Assembly (NCBI RefSeq): GCF_009828055.1
Contig: NZ_WTYB01000001.1
Location: 1-64,000 of the forward strand
Direction: 5' to 3'
Source: Erythrobacter ramosus
GTDB taxonomy: Bacteria; Pseudomonadota; Alphaproteobacteria; Sphingomonadales; Sphingomonadaceae
DNA length: 64,000 nucleotides
Position 1 is the stretch's first letter. Each line of letters begins with the position of its first letter. Of this stretch, positions 16,954 through 24,883 are shown in pieces. Made by a program: the position numbers and the translations under genes. The notes under the pieces are model-generated. The model searched no databases and had not been told where the DNA came from. It saw nothing but the letters and a program-made list of their open reading frames with translations.

Positions 16954-18555
16954 TTACTTCTTCGCAGCCGCCTTCTTGGCTGGAGCCTTCTTGGCAGCAG
17001 GCTTTTCCTCGGCCGCAGCTTCGGCCTTCTTCGCCGGGGCCTTCTTAGCGGCAGCAGGCTTGGCTTCCGCCGCCTCAGCCGGAGCGTCGGCCTTCTTCTT
17101 GGCAGGCGCCTTCTTGGCGGGCTTTTCTTCGGACGCCGGGGCTTCTTCAGCCGCAGCTTCCGCCTTCTTGGCCGGAGCCTTCTTCTTGGCCGGGACCTTC
17201 TTCGGAGCCGGTGCGGCTTCCGCGCCGTCTTCGGCTTCGATTGCGGCCTGAAGTTCCTCGACGGTCACTTCACGCTCGGTCACTTCGGCCTTGTCGAACA
17301 GGAAGTCGACGACCTTGTCTTCATACAGCGGGGCGCGCAGCTGGGCGGCGGCCATCGGCTCGGACTGGATGTACTGCACGAAGCGCTCACGGTCTTCGTT
17401 GCGGTACTGCATCGCGGCCTGTTGGATCAGCATGGACATTTCCTGCTGGGTCACTTCCACGCCATTGGCCTGGCCGATTTCCGAGAGCAGTAGGCCCAAA
17501 CGCACGCGGCGCTCGGCGATCGCCCGGTATTCGTCCTTCTCGTCTTCGATCTGCTTGAGCGCGCCAGCGGGATCCTCGTCACGCGCGGCTTCCTGCTGGA
17601 GCTGGGCCCAGATCTGTTCAAACTCGGCGGCGACCATGGTGCCGGGGACTTCGAAGCTGTGGCCAGCGGCAAGCTGATCGAGCAGCGCACGCTTCATCTG
17701 CGTGCGGGTCAGGCCAGCGGTCTGTTGTTCCAGCTGCGCCTTCATGATCTCCTTGAGCTTGTCGAGGCTGTCCAGCCCGAGGCTCTTGGCGAATTCTTCG
17801 TCCAGCGTGGTTTCGGTTTCGACCTTCACCGCCTTCACGGTAATGTCGAAAGTGGCGTCCTTGCCGGCGAGGTGCTCGGCCTGATAATCAGCGGGGAAGG
17901 TGACGGTGATCGTCTTTTCCGCGCCGGTCTTCACGCCGACCAGCTGGTCTTCAAAGCCGGGAATAAAGGTGCCCGAACCGATCACCAGCGCGGCGTCTTC
18001 GGCCTTGCCGCCATCAAACTCAACGCCGTCGAGCTTGCCGACGAAGTCGATGATCAGCTGATCGCCATCCGCCGCCTTCTTGGTCTTGGGCGCGTCCTTG
18101 TAGCTCTTGTTCTGCGAGGCAATGTTGCCGAGCGCTTCGTCGATCTGTGCGTCCGTCACCGGCACGACCAGCTTTTCGAGCTTCAGCCCGTCAAGGCTCG
18201 GCGCTTCGATCGCGGGCAGCACTTCGAGGCTTACGGTGATTTGGGCGTCCTTGCCCTGCTCGTAATCATCATTGAGGCCGATTTCAGGCTGCATCGCCGG
18301 ACGCAGCGCTTCATCGCGCAGCAGCTTGTCGACCGATTCGCGGATCGTGTCGTTCACCACCTGGCCGTGCAGGGCTTCGCCGTGCATCTTCTTGACAAGG
18401 TTGGCGGGCACCTTGCCCGGACGGAAGCCGGGCATCCGCACCTGCGGCGCAACCTTCTTGATCTCGGCGTCGATCTTCGCGGTGAGATCGGCGGCCGGAA
18501 TCGTGATGAGATAGGCGCGCTTGAGCCCTTCGTTGACGGTCTGCTTGGTCTGCAT
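16954..18555 (-). CDS. tig: Trigger factor with a long Lys/Ala/Pro-rich tail
   Basis: The ribosome-bound chaperone and peptidyl-prolyl isomerase, 533 residues from ATG 18555. The ribosome-binding loop GFRPGKVP, the FKBP-like domain (DQLIIDFVGKLDGVEFDGG...LVIGSGTFIPGFEDQLVG) and the C-terminal arms fill residues 1 to about 445. The last 88 residues are a low-complexity tail of PAKKAEAAAEE-like units, strongly basic and resembling histone H1 tails. E. coli trigger factor has 432 residues and no such tail. Related tails occur in sphingomonads, but no role is known. Its distance from clpP is filled by the convergent amidase gene. Confidence 0.95.
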   Translation of the reverse strand: MQTKQTVNEGLKRAYLITIPAADLTAKIDAEIKKVAPQVRMPGFRPGKVPANLVKKMHGEALHGQVVNDTIRESVDKLLRDEALRPAMQPEIGLNDDYEQGKDAQITVSLEVLPAIEAPSLDGLKLEKLVVPVTDAQIDEALGNIASQNKSYKDAPKTKKAADGDQLIIDFVGKLDGVEFDGGKAEDAALVIGSGTFIPGFEDQLVGVKTGAEKTITVTFPADYQAEHLAGKDATFDITVKAVKVETETTLDEEFAKSLGLDSLDKLKEIMKAQLEQQTAGLTRTQMKRALLDQLAAGHSFEVPGTMVAAEFEQIWAQLQQEAARDEDPAGALKQIEDEKDEYRAIAERRVRLGLLLSEIGQANGVEVTQQEMSMLIQQAAMQYRNEDRERFVQYIQSEPMAAAQLRAPLYEDKVVDFLFDKAEVTEREVTVEELQAAIEAEDGAEAAPAPKKVPAKKKAPAKKAEAAAEEAPASEEKPAKKAPAKKKADAPAEAAEAKPAAAKKAPAKKAEAAAEEKPAAKKAPAKKAAAKK

Positions 18556-18616
18556 GGTGACTGATTGAAGCCTTCTTGCCATAAATCCGGTGAGCCGGGC
18601 TGGTTCGGGGCGAATT

Positions 18617-18701
18617 TGGTGCGGGCGAAGGGACTCGAACCCCCACATCTTGCGATGCCAGAACCTAAATCTGGTGCGTCTACCAATTTCGCCACGCCCG
18701 C
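18617..18701 (-). tRNA. tRNA-Leu (UAG)
   Basis: On the minus strand the sequence GCGGGCGTGGCGAAATTGG begins a class II tRNA. The anticodon stem CCAGA / TCTGG encloses the loop TTTAGGT, giving anticodon TAG. A long variable arm, GGTTCGAGTCC T-arm and an encoded CCA end follow. The variable arm and identity agree with leucine. Confidence 0.95.
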
Positions 18702-18837
18702 ATGCCCGAACGAAGCCGCGCGGGGAAACCGACTAAGGCACCCCGCGCGTATTAGCGAGCGCCTCTATCCCGCTCCGCCGAAAAGGGCAAGCGCAACACG
18801 CTTGAAGGGAGCGGCATTGGCGATTAAGGGCGCGCGC

Positions 18838-19149
18838 ATGACCGAAGAAACCCCTGAAATCGTCCCCGCAGCCCCCGCTGGCGCAGACGTTCCGCCCGAT
18901 CACCTGTCGGTCAATCCGCGCAGCCCGTTCTTCGATGCGGAAAAGCTGCAGCGCGGGGTCGGCATCCGGTTCAAGGACCGCGTGCGCACCGATATCGAGG
19001 AATACTCGATCACCGAAGGCTGGGTGCGGGTGCAGGCCGGCAAGGCGATGGACCGCAAGGGCCAACCGCTGACGCTGAAGCTGACCGGCCCGGTCGAAGC
19101 GTGGTTTGAAGACCTTGGCGACAACCCGCCGGTCGCCCGCAAGGCCTGA
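18838..19149 (+). CDS. DUF3297 family protein
   Basis: A 103-residue protein whose core (PPDHLSVNPRSPFFD...RGVGIRFKDR...EYSITEGWVRVQAGKAMDRKG) matches the DUF3297 family of proteobacteria, of unknown function. The ATG at 18838 follows GGGCGCGCGC and gives the common length. No signal peptide or membrane segment is present. It lies 64 bp upstream of der on the same strand. Confidence 0.85.
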   Translation: MTEETPEIVPAAPAGADVPPDHLSVNPRSPFFDAEKLQRGVGIRFKDRVRTDIEEYSITEGWVRVQAGKAMDRKGQPLTLKLTGPVEAWFEDLGDNPPVARKA

Positions 19150-19213
19150 CGTACAAGGGCGATTCTCCCTCCGGCTTGCCAAAACGGGCGTTTGCGCCCA
19201 CTTGGGCCGGGTT

Positions 19214-20629
19214 ATGCCCCTCCCCAAAAAGCCTGAAGTCGTCATCATCGGTCGCCCCAATGTGGGCAAGTCCACGCTGTTCAACCGGCTGGTGGGCAAG
19301 AAACTCGCCCTCGTCGACGATCAGCCCGGCGTCACGCGCGACCGGCGAATGGGCGATGCGGAGATCGCGGGGCTGAAGTTCACGATCGTCGACACCGCCG
19401 GGTGGGAGGACGAGGACGCGCACACCTTGCCCGGCCGGATGCGGATCCAGACCGAAGCCAGCCTCGAAGGCGCAGACGCTGCGGTGTTCGTGGTCGATGC
19501 GCGCGCGGGCCTGACCCCGCTCGATGAGGAAATCGCCCGCTACCTGCGCGAGCAGGAGGTGCCGGTGGTGGTGGTTGCCAACAAGGCCGAGGGCAAGGGC
19601 GGCGAAGCCGGCGCGATGGAAGCCTATGCGCTCGGCCTTGGAGAACCGCTCGCGATGTCGGCAGAGCATGGTGAAGGCATCGCCGACCTGTTCGGCGGGC
19701 TTTGGCCGATCATTGGCGCTGCATCCGAAGAGTGGGAAGAATTCAACGATATCACCCGCGCCGAAATCGCGGCGATGGACGAGGAAGATCGTCCCACTGG
19801 TCCCCTGAAGCTGGCGATTGTTGGCCGCCCCAATGCGGGCAAATCCACGCTCATCAACCGCCTGCTCGGCGAAGACCGCCTGCTGACTGGCCCGGAAGCC
19901 GGGATCACCCGTGATTCGATCGCGATCGACTGGGACTGGACCGATCCGAAGACCGGCGAGACGCGCGAAATTCGCCTGATCGACACTGCCGGGATGCGCA
20001 AGAAGAAGAACGTCACCGAGAAGCTGGAAAAGCTCTCGGTCGCCGATGCGCGCCGGGCGGTGGACTTTGCCGAGGTTGTGGTGCTGCTGCTCGATGCGAC
20101 GCAGGGCCTTGAGCATCAGGACTTGAAGATCGCCAGCCACGTGCTTGAAGAAGGCCGCGCGCTCATGATCGCGATCAACAAGTGGGACGTGGCCGAGGAT
20201 GCGAGCAAGCTGTTCAACGGCATCCGCGCCGCCTTGGACGATGGCCTTGCGCAGGTGCGCGGGCTGCCATTGTTCGCCGTGTCGGCCAAGACTGGCAAGG
20301 GCCTCGATCAGATGCTCGGCGGCGCGTTCGAACTGCGTGATGCGTGGTCCAAGCGCGTTTCCACCGCAGCGCTGAACCGCTGGTTCGACGATGCGTTGGA
20401 GGCCAACCCGCCGCCCGCGCCCGGCGGCAAGCGGATCAAGCTGCGGTATATCACGCAGGCTGGCACCCGCCCGCCGCGCTTTGTGATCTTCGGCTCGCGG
20501 CTCGACCTTTTGCCGACCAGCTATGAACGCTATCTGGTGAACGGCATCCGCGCCAAGCTCGGCTTTGACGCTGTGCCGGTGCGCGTCACGCTCAAGACCA
20601 ACAAGAACCCCTACGCCAAGGACGGGTAA
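19214..20629 (+). CDS. der: Ribosome-assembly GTPase Der (EngA)
   Basis: A 471-residue protein with two tandem GTPase domains, each with a P-loop (GRPNVGKST near residue 13; GRPNAGKST near 208), a DTAG motif, and NKxD-type motifs (VVANKAEG, INKWD). A C-terminal KH-like domain follows. Der is needed for 50S subunit assembly. Its stop overlaps the start of the next gene (TAATG), indicating translational coupling. Confidence 0.97.
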   Translation: MPLPKKPEVVIIGRPNVGKSTLFNRLVGKKLALVDDQPGVTRDRRMGDAEIAGLKFTIVDTAGWEDEDAHTLPGRMRIQTEASLEGADAAVFVVDARAGLTPLDEEIARYLREQEVPVVVVANKAEGKGGEAGAMEAYALGLGEPLAMSAEHGEGIADLFGGLWPIIGAASEEWEEFNDITRAEIAAMDEEDRPTGPLKLAIVGRPNAGKSTLINRLLGEDRLLTGPEAGITRDSIAIDWDWTDPKTGETREIRLIDTAGMRKKKNVTEKLEKLSVADARRAVDFAEVVVLLLDATQGLEHQDLKIASHVLEEGRALMIAINKWDVAEDASKLFNGIRAALDDGLAQVRGLPLFAVSAKTGKGLDQMLGGAFELRDAWSKRVSTAALNRWFDDALEANPPPAPGGKRIKLRYITQAGTRPPRFVIFGSRLDLLPTSYERYLVNGIRAKLGFDAVPVRVTLKTNKNPYAKDG

Positions 20630-21120
20630 TGCTGTTCGATCTGCTCGCTGCCGCCGCCGAGGCCCGCCTGCCTTTCGCGCTGGAGATTTTCGAGCGCACC
20701 GCCTCCACACCGCGGGTGCAGCAGGTGGTGCAATTGAGCCTCGCGCCAGCGTTCCTGCTGTCCGGGATCGGCGCGGTGATGAATGTCATCATGAGCCGGA
20801 TGATCTGGATCGCCAAGCGGATCGAGACCATCGAGGACAAGATGGAAGAACACCGCACCCCGCGGCAGGTGCGCGAATTCGGTTGGCTGATGCGGCGTCG
20901 CAAGCTGATGCAGGGGGCAATCCTGTTCTCCACCGCAGCGGCGGTGATGATCAGCGCGGTGATCATGCTGCTGTTCATCTCGGCCTACATCACCTCACAA
21001 ATCGGCACTGTGATTGCCTTTATGTGGGTGCTGACCATGGCGCTGCTGGTGACGGGCCTAGGCTTCTTCCTCCTGGAAACCCGGCTGGCCGCCATCGGGG
21101 CGCAGGCGCCGAAAGACTAA
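20629..21120 (+). CDS. DUF2721 membrane protein
   Basis: A 163-residue inner-membrane protein with three hydrophobic segments (about 33-55, 92-120, 122-148) and a basic loop RRRKLMQGA between them. The pattern LSLAPAFLLSGIGAVMNV matches the DUF2721 family, of unknown function. It begins within the der stop codon and ends at a bidirectional terminator. Confidence 0.8.
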   Translation: MLFDLLAAAAEARLPFALEIFERTASTPRVQQVVQLSLAPAFLLSGIGAVMNVIMSRMIWIAKRIETIEDKMEEHRTPRQVREFGWLMRRRKLMQGAILFSTAAAVMISAVIMLLFISAYITSQIGTVIAFMWVLTMALLVTGLGFFLLETRLAAIGAQAPKD

Positions 21121-21130
21121 TCAAAAAACA

Positions 21131-21168
21131 AAAGGGGCAGAGCCGCTGACCGGCCGTGCCCCCTTTTT
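21131..21168. terminator. Bidirectional terminator between DUF2721 and bfr
   Basis: GGGGCA (21134-21139) pairs with TGCCCC (21157-21162), extended by an inner GCCG/CGGC. On the plus strand TTTTT follows; on the minus strand TTTTGTTTTTTG follows. It can therefore end both convergent genes. Confidence 0.85.
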
Positions 21169-21189
21169 CATCAGCCCTGCGGCATGCCC

Positions 21190-21672
21190 CTAGCTGTCGC
21201 CAGCGGGCGCGCTTTGCAGCTGGCAGTAATTGTGCAGACCCATGCGCTCGATCATCTCGAACTGGGTTTCGAGGAAGTCGACATGCTCTTCCTCGTTTTT
21301 GAGGATGTCCTCGAACAATCCGGCCGAGGTGTGATCCTTGACGCTCCGGGCATATTCCGCGGCGTCCTTGAGCAGCGGGATCGCTTCGTGTTCGAGCGCA
21401 AGGTCAGCCTTGAGGACTTCCTCGACCGTCTCGCCGACCTTCAGCTTGTGGATTGCCTGGAAATTGGGCAGCGCTTCGAGGAACAGGATGCGTTCGGCAA
21501 GCTTGTCGGCGTGCTCCATTTCCTCGATCGATTCGTGGCGTTCATAAGCGGCGAGCTTCTTCATGCCCCAGTTGTCGAGAACGCGGTAATGGAGCCAGTA
21601 CTGGTTGATCGCGGTCAGCTCGTTCGTGAGCGCCTGATTGAGATAGTCGATGACCTTGGGGTCGCCCTTCAT
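21190..21672 (-). CDS. bfr: Bacterioferritin
   Basis: A 160-residue haem-containing ferritin that stores iron as a mineral in a 24-mer shell. The start MKGDPKVIDYLNQALTNELT is characteristic. Ferroxidase ligands Glu18, Glu51-like (HESIEEMEH), His54-like and the later EEEHVDFLE are present, with the haem-ligand Met in EEMEHADK. Palindromic candidate iron operators lie upstream. The bfd gene follows on the same strand upstream, making an iron storage/release pair. Confidence 0.95.
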   Translation of the reverse strand: MKGDPKVIDYLNQALTNELTAINQYWLHYRVLDNWGMKKLAAYERHESIEEMEHADKLAERILFLEALPNFQAIHKLKVGETVEEVLKADLALEHEAIPLLKDAAEYARSVKDHTSAGLFEDILKNEEEHVDFLETQFEMIERMGLHNYCQLQSAPAGDS

Positions 21673-21765
21673 GGGGAAGTCCTTTGCGAGAAATCAAAGC
21701 CGGGTTGCGGCAACGCGGCATAGATAGACGCTGCCGGACTATGTCCGCAAGGATATTCAGGAAAA

Positions 21766-21779
21766 ATTTGTTTGCAAAT
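21766..21779. promoter_or_regulatory. Palindrome upstream of bfr
   Basis: ATTTG-TTTG-CAAAT is a 5+4+5 inverted repeat, including TTTGCAAA, 94 bp before the bfr start. It may be a second, weaker site beside the one at 21787, but its spacing differs from those sites. Confidence 0.35.
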
Positions 21780-21786
21780 CAGGGGT

Positions 21787-21803
21787 TTGCGAGACGTTCG
21801 CAA
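21787..21803. promoter_or_regulatory. Candidate iron-responsive operator upstream of bfr
   Basis: TTGCGA-GACGT-TCGCAA is a perfect 6+5+6 palindrome, 115 bp upstream of bfr. It shares the plan TGCRA-N5-TYGCA with two sites before bfd. That plan resembles published alphaproteobacterial Fur/Mur boxes; the regulator itself is not in the window. Confidence 0.55.
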
Positions 21804-21810
21804 TCGCGGT

Positions 21811-22011
21811 TCACGCCGCTTCTACTGCGAATTCCTCGCATGATGCCGCTGCGCGTTCAGCGTCGATAATTTCCTGCGCTTCTTCAAGGCACTGGCCGCA
21901 ATTGGGTCGCTTGCCGAGGCAGGCATACGTCGCTTCAGCGTCGCCTTCGCAAGAAAGCGCGGCCTTACGCAAATCAGTTTCACGAATGGCATTGCAGATG
22001 CAGATGTACAT
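21811..22011 (-). CDS. bfd: Bacterioferritin-associated ferredoxin
   Basis: A 66-residue [2Fe-2S] protein that reduces bacterioferritin to release iron. The cluster ligands are CIC near the start and CLGKRPNCGQC further on. The ATG at 22011 (MYICICNAI) is chosen because it matches the family start; an in-frame ATG at 22095 would add 28 unrelated residues and cover the operator-like sites. It is 138 bp upstream of bfr on the same strand. Confidence 0.88.
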   Translation of the reverse strand: MYICICNAIRETDLRKAALSCEGDAEATYACLGKRPNCGQCLEEAQEIIDAERAAASCEEFAVEAA

Positions 22012-22027
22012 GAGCGTGTGAATCTTT

Positions 22028-22046
22028 CCTGCGAAGCGTTTGCAGG
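22028..22046. promoter_or_regulatory. Candidate iron operator 1 upstream of bfd
   Basis: CCTGCGAAGCGTTTGCAGG is an inverted repeat with one mismatch and contains TGCGA-AGCGT-TTGCA, the same 5-5-5 plan as the site at 21787. It begins 17 bp before the bfd ATG. Confidence 0.5.
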
Positions 22047-22056
22047 AGCGAATGTA

Positions 22057-22071
22057 TGCGAGTTGTTCGCA
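22057..22071. promoter_or_regulatory. Candidate iron operator 2 upstream of bfd
   Basis: TGCGA-GTTGT-TCGCA is a perfect 5+5+5 palindrome, 27 bases (start to start) from the previous site. Two tandem sites strengthen the case for a real operator. Confidence 0.55.
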
Positions 22072-22084
22072 ATAACAACTCCTT

Positions 22085-22195
22085 TTTTTGCGCATCGCCT
22101 CCGCGATGCGAAATCCTCGCTCACACGGCCTGAAGGCCGCGTCGCTGCGGGCGGCCAGTCGGCCTTGCGGCCTGTCCTTCGGCAGGCCGGATCAG
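22085..22195. repeat. Dispersed structured repeat, copy B (minus orientation)
   Basis: Read on the minus strand: GCCGAAGGACAGGCCGCAAG, GCCGACTGGCCGCCCGCAG, then GAGCGAGGA and an 8-bp hairpin (CGCATCGC, loop GGAG, GCGATGCG; 22091-22110), then CAAAAAAAGG. The order and loop match copies A and C. It lies between the bfd promoter region and the 3' end of the DUF418 gene. Confidence 0.6.
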
Positions 22196-22224
22196 CGCCA
22201 GTCGGCGAAGCTTGGCGCTTGCCG

Positions 22225-23523
22225 CTATTTCTTCAGCGGGAAGATCGTCCTGTAGGTTAGGCACCGCCAAAGCCATTCGAGCGGGCCATAACGGTAGCGA
22301 TCAAGCCAGGGCTTCGACCATGCCAGCATCAGGGCGCAGGTCAGCGCCACCACGATGTAGAGCTGCGGGCGGTTCAATTGCCCGAACAGCCCCAACGCCC
22401 AGCCTTGGAAGACGAACATCATCACAATCGACGTGCCGAGATAATTGGTGAACGCGGCCCTTCCCGCCGCTCGGACCCGTTCGGCCAGCCAGCCGGTCGC
22501 GCTCGGCGAATAAGCAACCAGCAGCGCGGCGATGCCCAGCACCATCCACAGGCGCGGCAGCGGGCTCCAGCCCATGAACGCCGCGAGTGTACCGTAGAAG
22601 GTGAAACCGCCCGCCTGCATAACCAACCCGATTGCCAGATGCGCAGCCGCCCCGGCGATCAACCCGATCCAGCCCCAGCGGATCATCTTTTCCCGATCAA
22701 ACGCGCCCGAAAAAAACCCCATCCGGTAAAGCGCAATCCCGATCAGCATCAGCGGAATAGTCTCGAAAGAGAAGAAAAGCGCATTGCTCCACGGCTCCAT
22801 CCACTGTTCGGCCAGACGGTGCGCGATCAGAGCGGGATAATCACCCGCGACGATCGCATCATTGGATACCGCGCCGTGCGCCACCGCCTCATCGATCCCT
22901 GCGACCATATCGGCGCGCGTCTCGAGCATGTCGGGCGAGCTTGCGCCGAAAGGCGTGTCGACCACAGCCCACGGAAAGCTCATCGCTGCAGCATAGAACA
23001 CCACCCCGACCATGTAGCCTGCCAGCCCAACCACCAGCTGGGTTTTCACTTTCCATCGGAGGCAGGCCAGCACGATGAGACCGAACAAGCCGTAATAGAA
23101 CAGGATGTCGCCCGGCCAGATGAAGAAGAAGTGGATCATCCCGAAGGCCATCAGGATCGTCAGCCGCCACGCCTGTAACTTGCGCGTCGCGCCGCGCGCC
23201 CAGGCTTTCTCCATGAACAGATACAGCCCCGCGCCGAACAGCACGGTGAAAAGCCCACGCATCTTTCCGTCGATGAACATGAACTGCACTATCCACATCC
23301 ACCCGCCCGGATCGCCCGCATCGGTCAGGAACGCAGCAGGATACATATAGGCTTCGAACGGCTGGCCGAAGGCGACGATGTTGGCCGCAAGAATGCCCAT
23401 CACGGCAAGGCCGCGAATGAAATCAAGCGTATCGATGCGTTCGGCCGCGCTGACAGGTGCGATGGCGCGCTCCTGCGTGCCGAAGATTTCCCCTGCCGCT
23501 TGCGGCGAAAGCGTCTCATTCAT
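22225..23523 (-). CDS. DUF418 family membrane protein
   Basis: A 432-residue multi-pass inner-membrane protein. The opening RIDTLDFIRGLAVMGILAANIVAFG and the C-terminal RAAFTNYLGTSIVMMFVF...YRYGPLEWLWRCLTY match the YeiB/DUF418 family, related to acyltransferase-3 type membrane proteins. The function is not established. About ten hydrophobic segments are seen. It has no obvious operon partner. Confidence 0.85.
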   Translation of the reverse strand: MNETLSPQAAGEIFGTQERAIAPVSAAERIDTLDFIRGLAVMGILAANIVAFGQPFEAYMYPAAFLTDAGDPGGWMWIVQFMFIDGKMRGLFTVLFGAGLYLFMEKAWARGATRKLQAWRLTILMAFGMIHFFFIWPGDILFYYGLFGLIVLACLRWKVKTQLVVGLAGYMVGVVFYAAAMSFPWAVVDTPFGASSPDMLETRADMVAGIDEAVAHGAVSNDAIVAGDYPALIAHRLAEQWMEPWSNALFFSFETIPLMLIGIALYRMGFFSGAFDREKMIRWGWIGLIAGAAAHLAIGLVMQAGGFTFYGTLAAFMGWSPLPRLWMVLGIAALLVAYSPSATGWLAERVRAAGRAAFTNYLGTSIVMMFVFQGWALGLFGQLNRPQLYIVVALTCALMLAWSKPWLDRYRYGPLEWLWRCLTYRTIFPLKK

Positions 23524-23619
23524 AGCTGATCCCCCGGCCTAAAAACAAAGGGATAGTATCACTTCCACAGCACTTGGGAAGCGCAGCTTGTCGGTGCACT
23601 TTCGCTTTTGGTCGGACGC

Positions 23620-24624
23620 TTAGCCCTGACCAGCGACGACGCAGGCTTTCCCGTCACGCTTGAGCGCGGCGCAGGCGCGGGTGGCTTCGGCCTCGCTAGC
23701 AAAGCCGGTCGCAAGCAGGCGCGTGAGATTACCGCTGGGCAGCAGTGTCTTCTTCGTGCCTGCGAGGGCCGCGTGATTGCCAAGCTGGCCCCAGAGCCGG
23801 TCGGCATTGGCCGCGACCCCGAAGGCACCCAGCTGTACGCGCCACCTGCCCTGCTTACGAACGGGCGCGGCGGCGGTGGGCGCGGGGGCGGCCTTGGGCG
23901 TCATGTCAAAAGCAACGGGAACGGGCGTCATCGGCTTCGGTACAGGCTGCGTCACAGCCGCAACCACGGGAGTCGCCGCGGCGGGGCGCGGTCCCAGGTC
24001 CGCAGCGGCCAGTTCGGCCGAGCGCTGCGCCTTGGCCCCGGCCTCAATCTGCCGGGCGAGCGACTGGGCCTGGCTACGCTGGCCTTGCGGAATATATTTG
24101 TCCATCTGCGCCAGCGCGTCGCGCGCCTGCGGCAAGCCGGCGCCGTTCGCTAGCGTCATCAGCGCATAGGCGCGCACCCAGTCGCGCGGTGCGTAGTCGG
24201 CGTTGAAGTGCGAAAGGCCCAGCACGTATTGCGCGCGCGGATCGCCGCGCTCGGCTGCCGCCTTGATCAGCGGCATCGCCTTTTCTTGCTCGCCTTCCTG
24301 AAACAGCAGCAGGCCGTAATTGTCCGCCGCCTTCACATGGCCGAGGCTGGCGGCCTGTTCATAGAGCTTGCGCGCGCGCGCGTTGTCGATCTCGACCCCG
24401 CGCCCCAAACGATAGGCCTGCGCGAGGTTGAACAGCGCATCGGGATCTCCTGCCGCTGCCGGACCCTGCCATTCAACCACGGCGCGCGAGAAATCACCCG
24501 CGCTCCACGCATCGACCCCAGCCTTCACGTCGGCGACGGCAGGCGCGGCCACCAGCGCCAACACTACTGCGCTCAGCCCGGTTGCCGCCTTGTGCGAAAA
24601 CTTTGCTGCCATAATCCTTGCCAT
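23620..24624 (-). CDS. Exported Sel1-repeat protein with SPOR domain
   Basis: A 334-residue protein: signal peptide (ending VAAPAVADV), then Sel1/TPR-like repeats from about 45 to 185 (DALFNLAQAYRLGRGVEIDN, KAADNYGLLLFQEGEQEKA, RAQYVLGLSHFN), a Pro/Ala-rich linker, and a C-terminal SPOR domain (RWRVQLGAFGVAANADRLWGQ...GKACVV). SPOR domains bind denuded glycan at division sites. ATG 24624 has GAGG at good spacing; ATG 24633 is an alternative. It is divergent from the ParA-like gene, and a second SPOR protein lies 1.7 kb away. Confidence 0.8.
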   Translation of the reverse strand: MARIMAAKFSHKAATGLSAVVLALVAAPAVADVKAGVDAWSAGDFSRAVVEWQGPAAAGDPDALFNLAQAYRLGRGVEIDNARARKLYEQAASLGHVKAADNYGLLLFQEGEQEKAMPLIKAAAERGDPRAQYVLGLSHFNADYAPRDWVRAYALMTLANGAGLPQARDALAQMDKYIPQGQRSQAQSLARQIEAGAKAQRSAELAAADLGPRPAAATPVVAAVTQPVPKPMTPVPVAFDMTPKAAPAPTAAAPVRKQGRWRVQLGAFGVAANADRLWGQLGNHAALAGTKKTLLPSGNLTRLLATGFASEAEATRACAALKRDGKACVVAGQG

Positions 24625-24779
24625 TGCTGTCATGCCTCGTCGGGTATGAGAAAAATTCCGTCTCGCATAATATAGCCGAAACAGGGTTAGCAAATGGTTG
24701 CCCGCCCCTCAGGCGGACTGCGGCAAGGCGCAAACCCTTGTGACAAACCGATTGCCACCTTGCAGGAAGGTCGGCGGTG

Positions 24780-24794
24780 TTAACCCTAAATTAG
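24780..24794. promoter_or_regulatory. CtrA-like box before the ParA gene
   Basis: TTAA-CCCTAAA-TTAG matches the CtrA consensus TTAA-N7-TTAA in all but the last base. It overlaps a perfect palindrome CCCTAAATTAGGG. It lies 90 bp upstream of the ParA-like gene and 156 bp from the divergent SPOR gene. This is pattern evidence only. Confidence 0.4.
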
Positions 24795-24883
24795 GGGTAT
24801 CCTGCGATCCCGTGGTCATCCAGCCGTTATCAGGTGCCGCAATAGGGCGGGCTTGGGCGGTTCAATCCAGGGGGACCCAGGCG

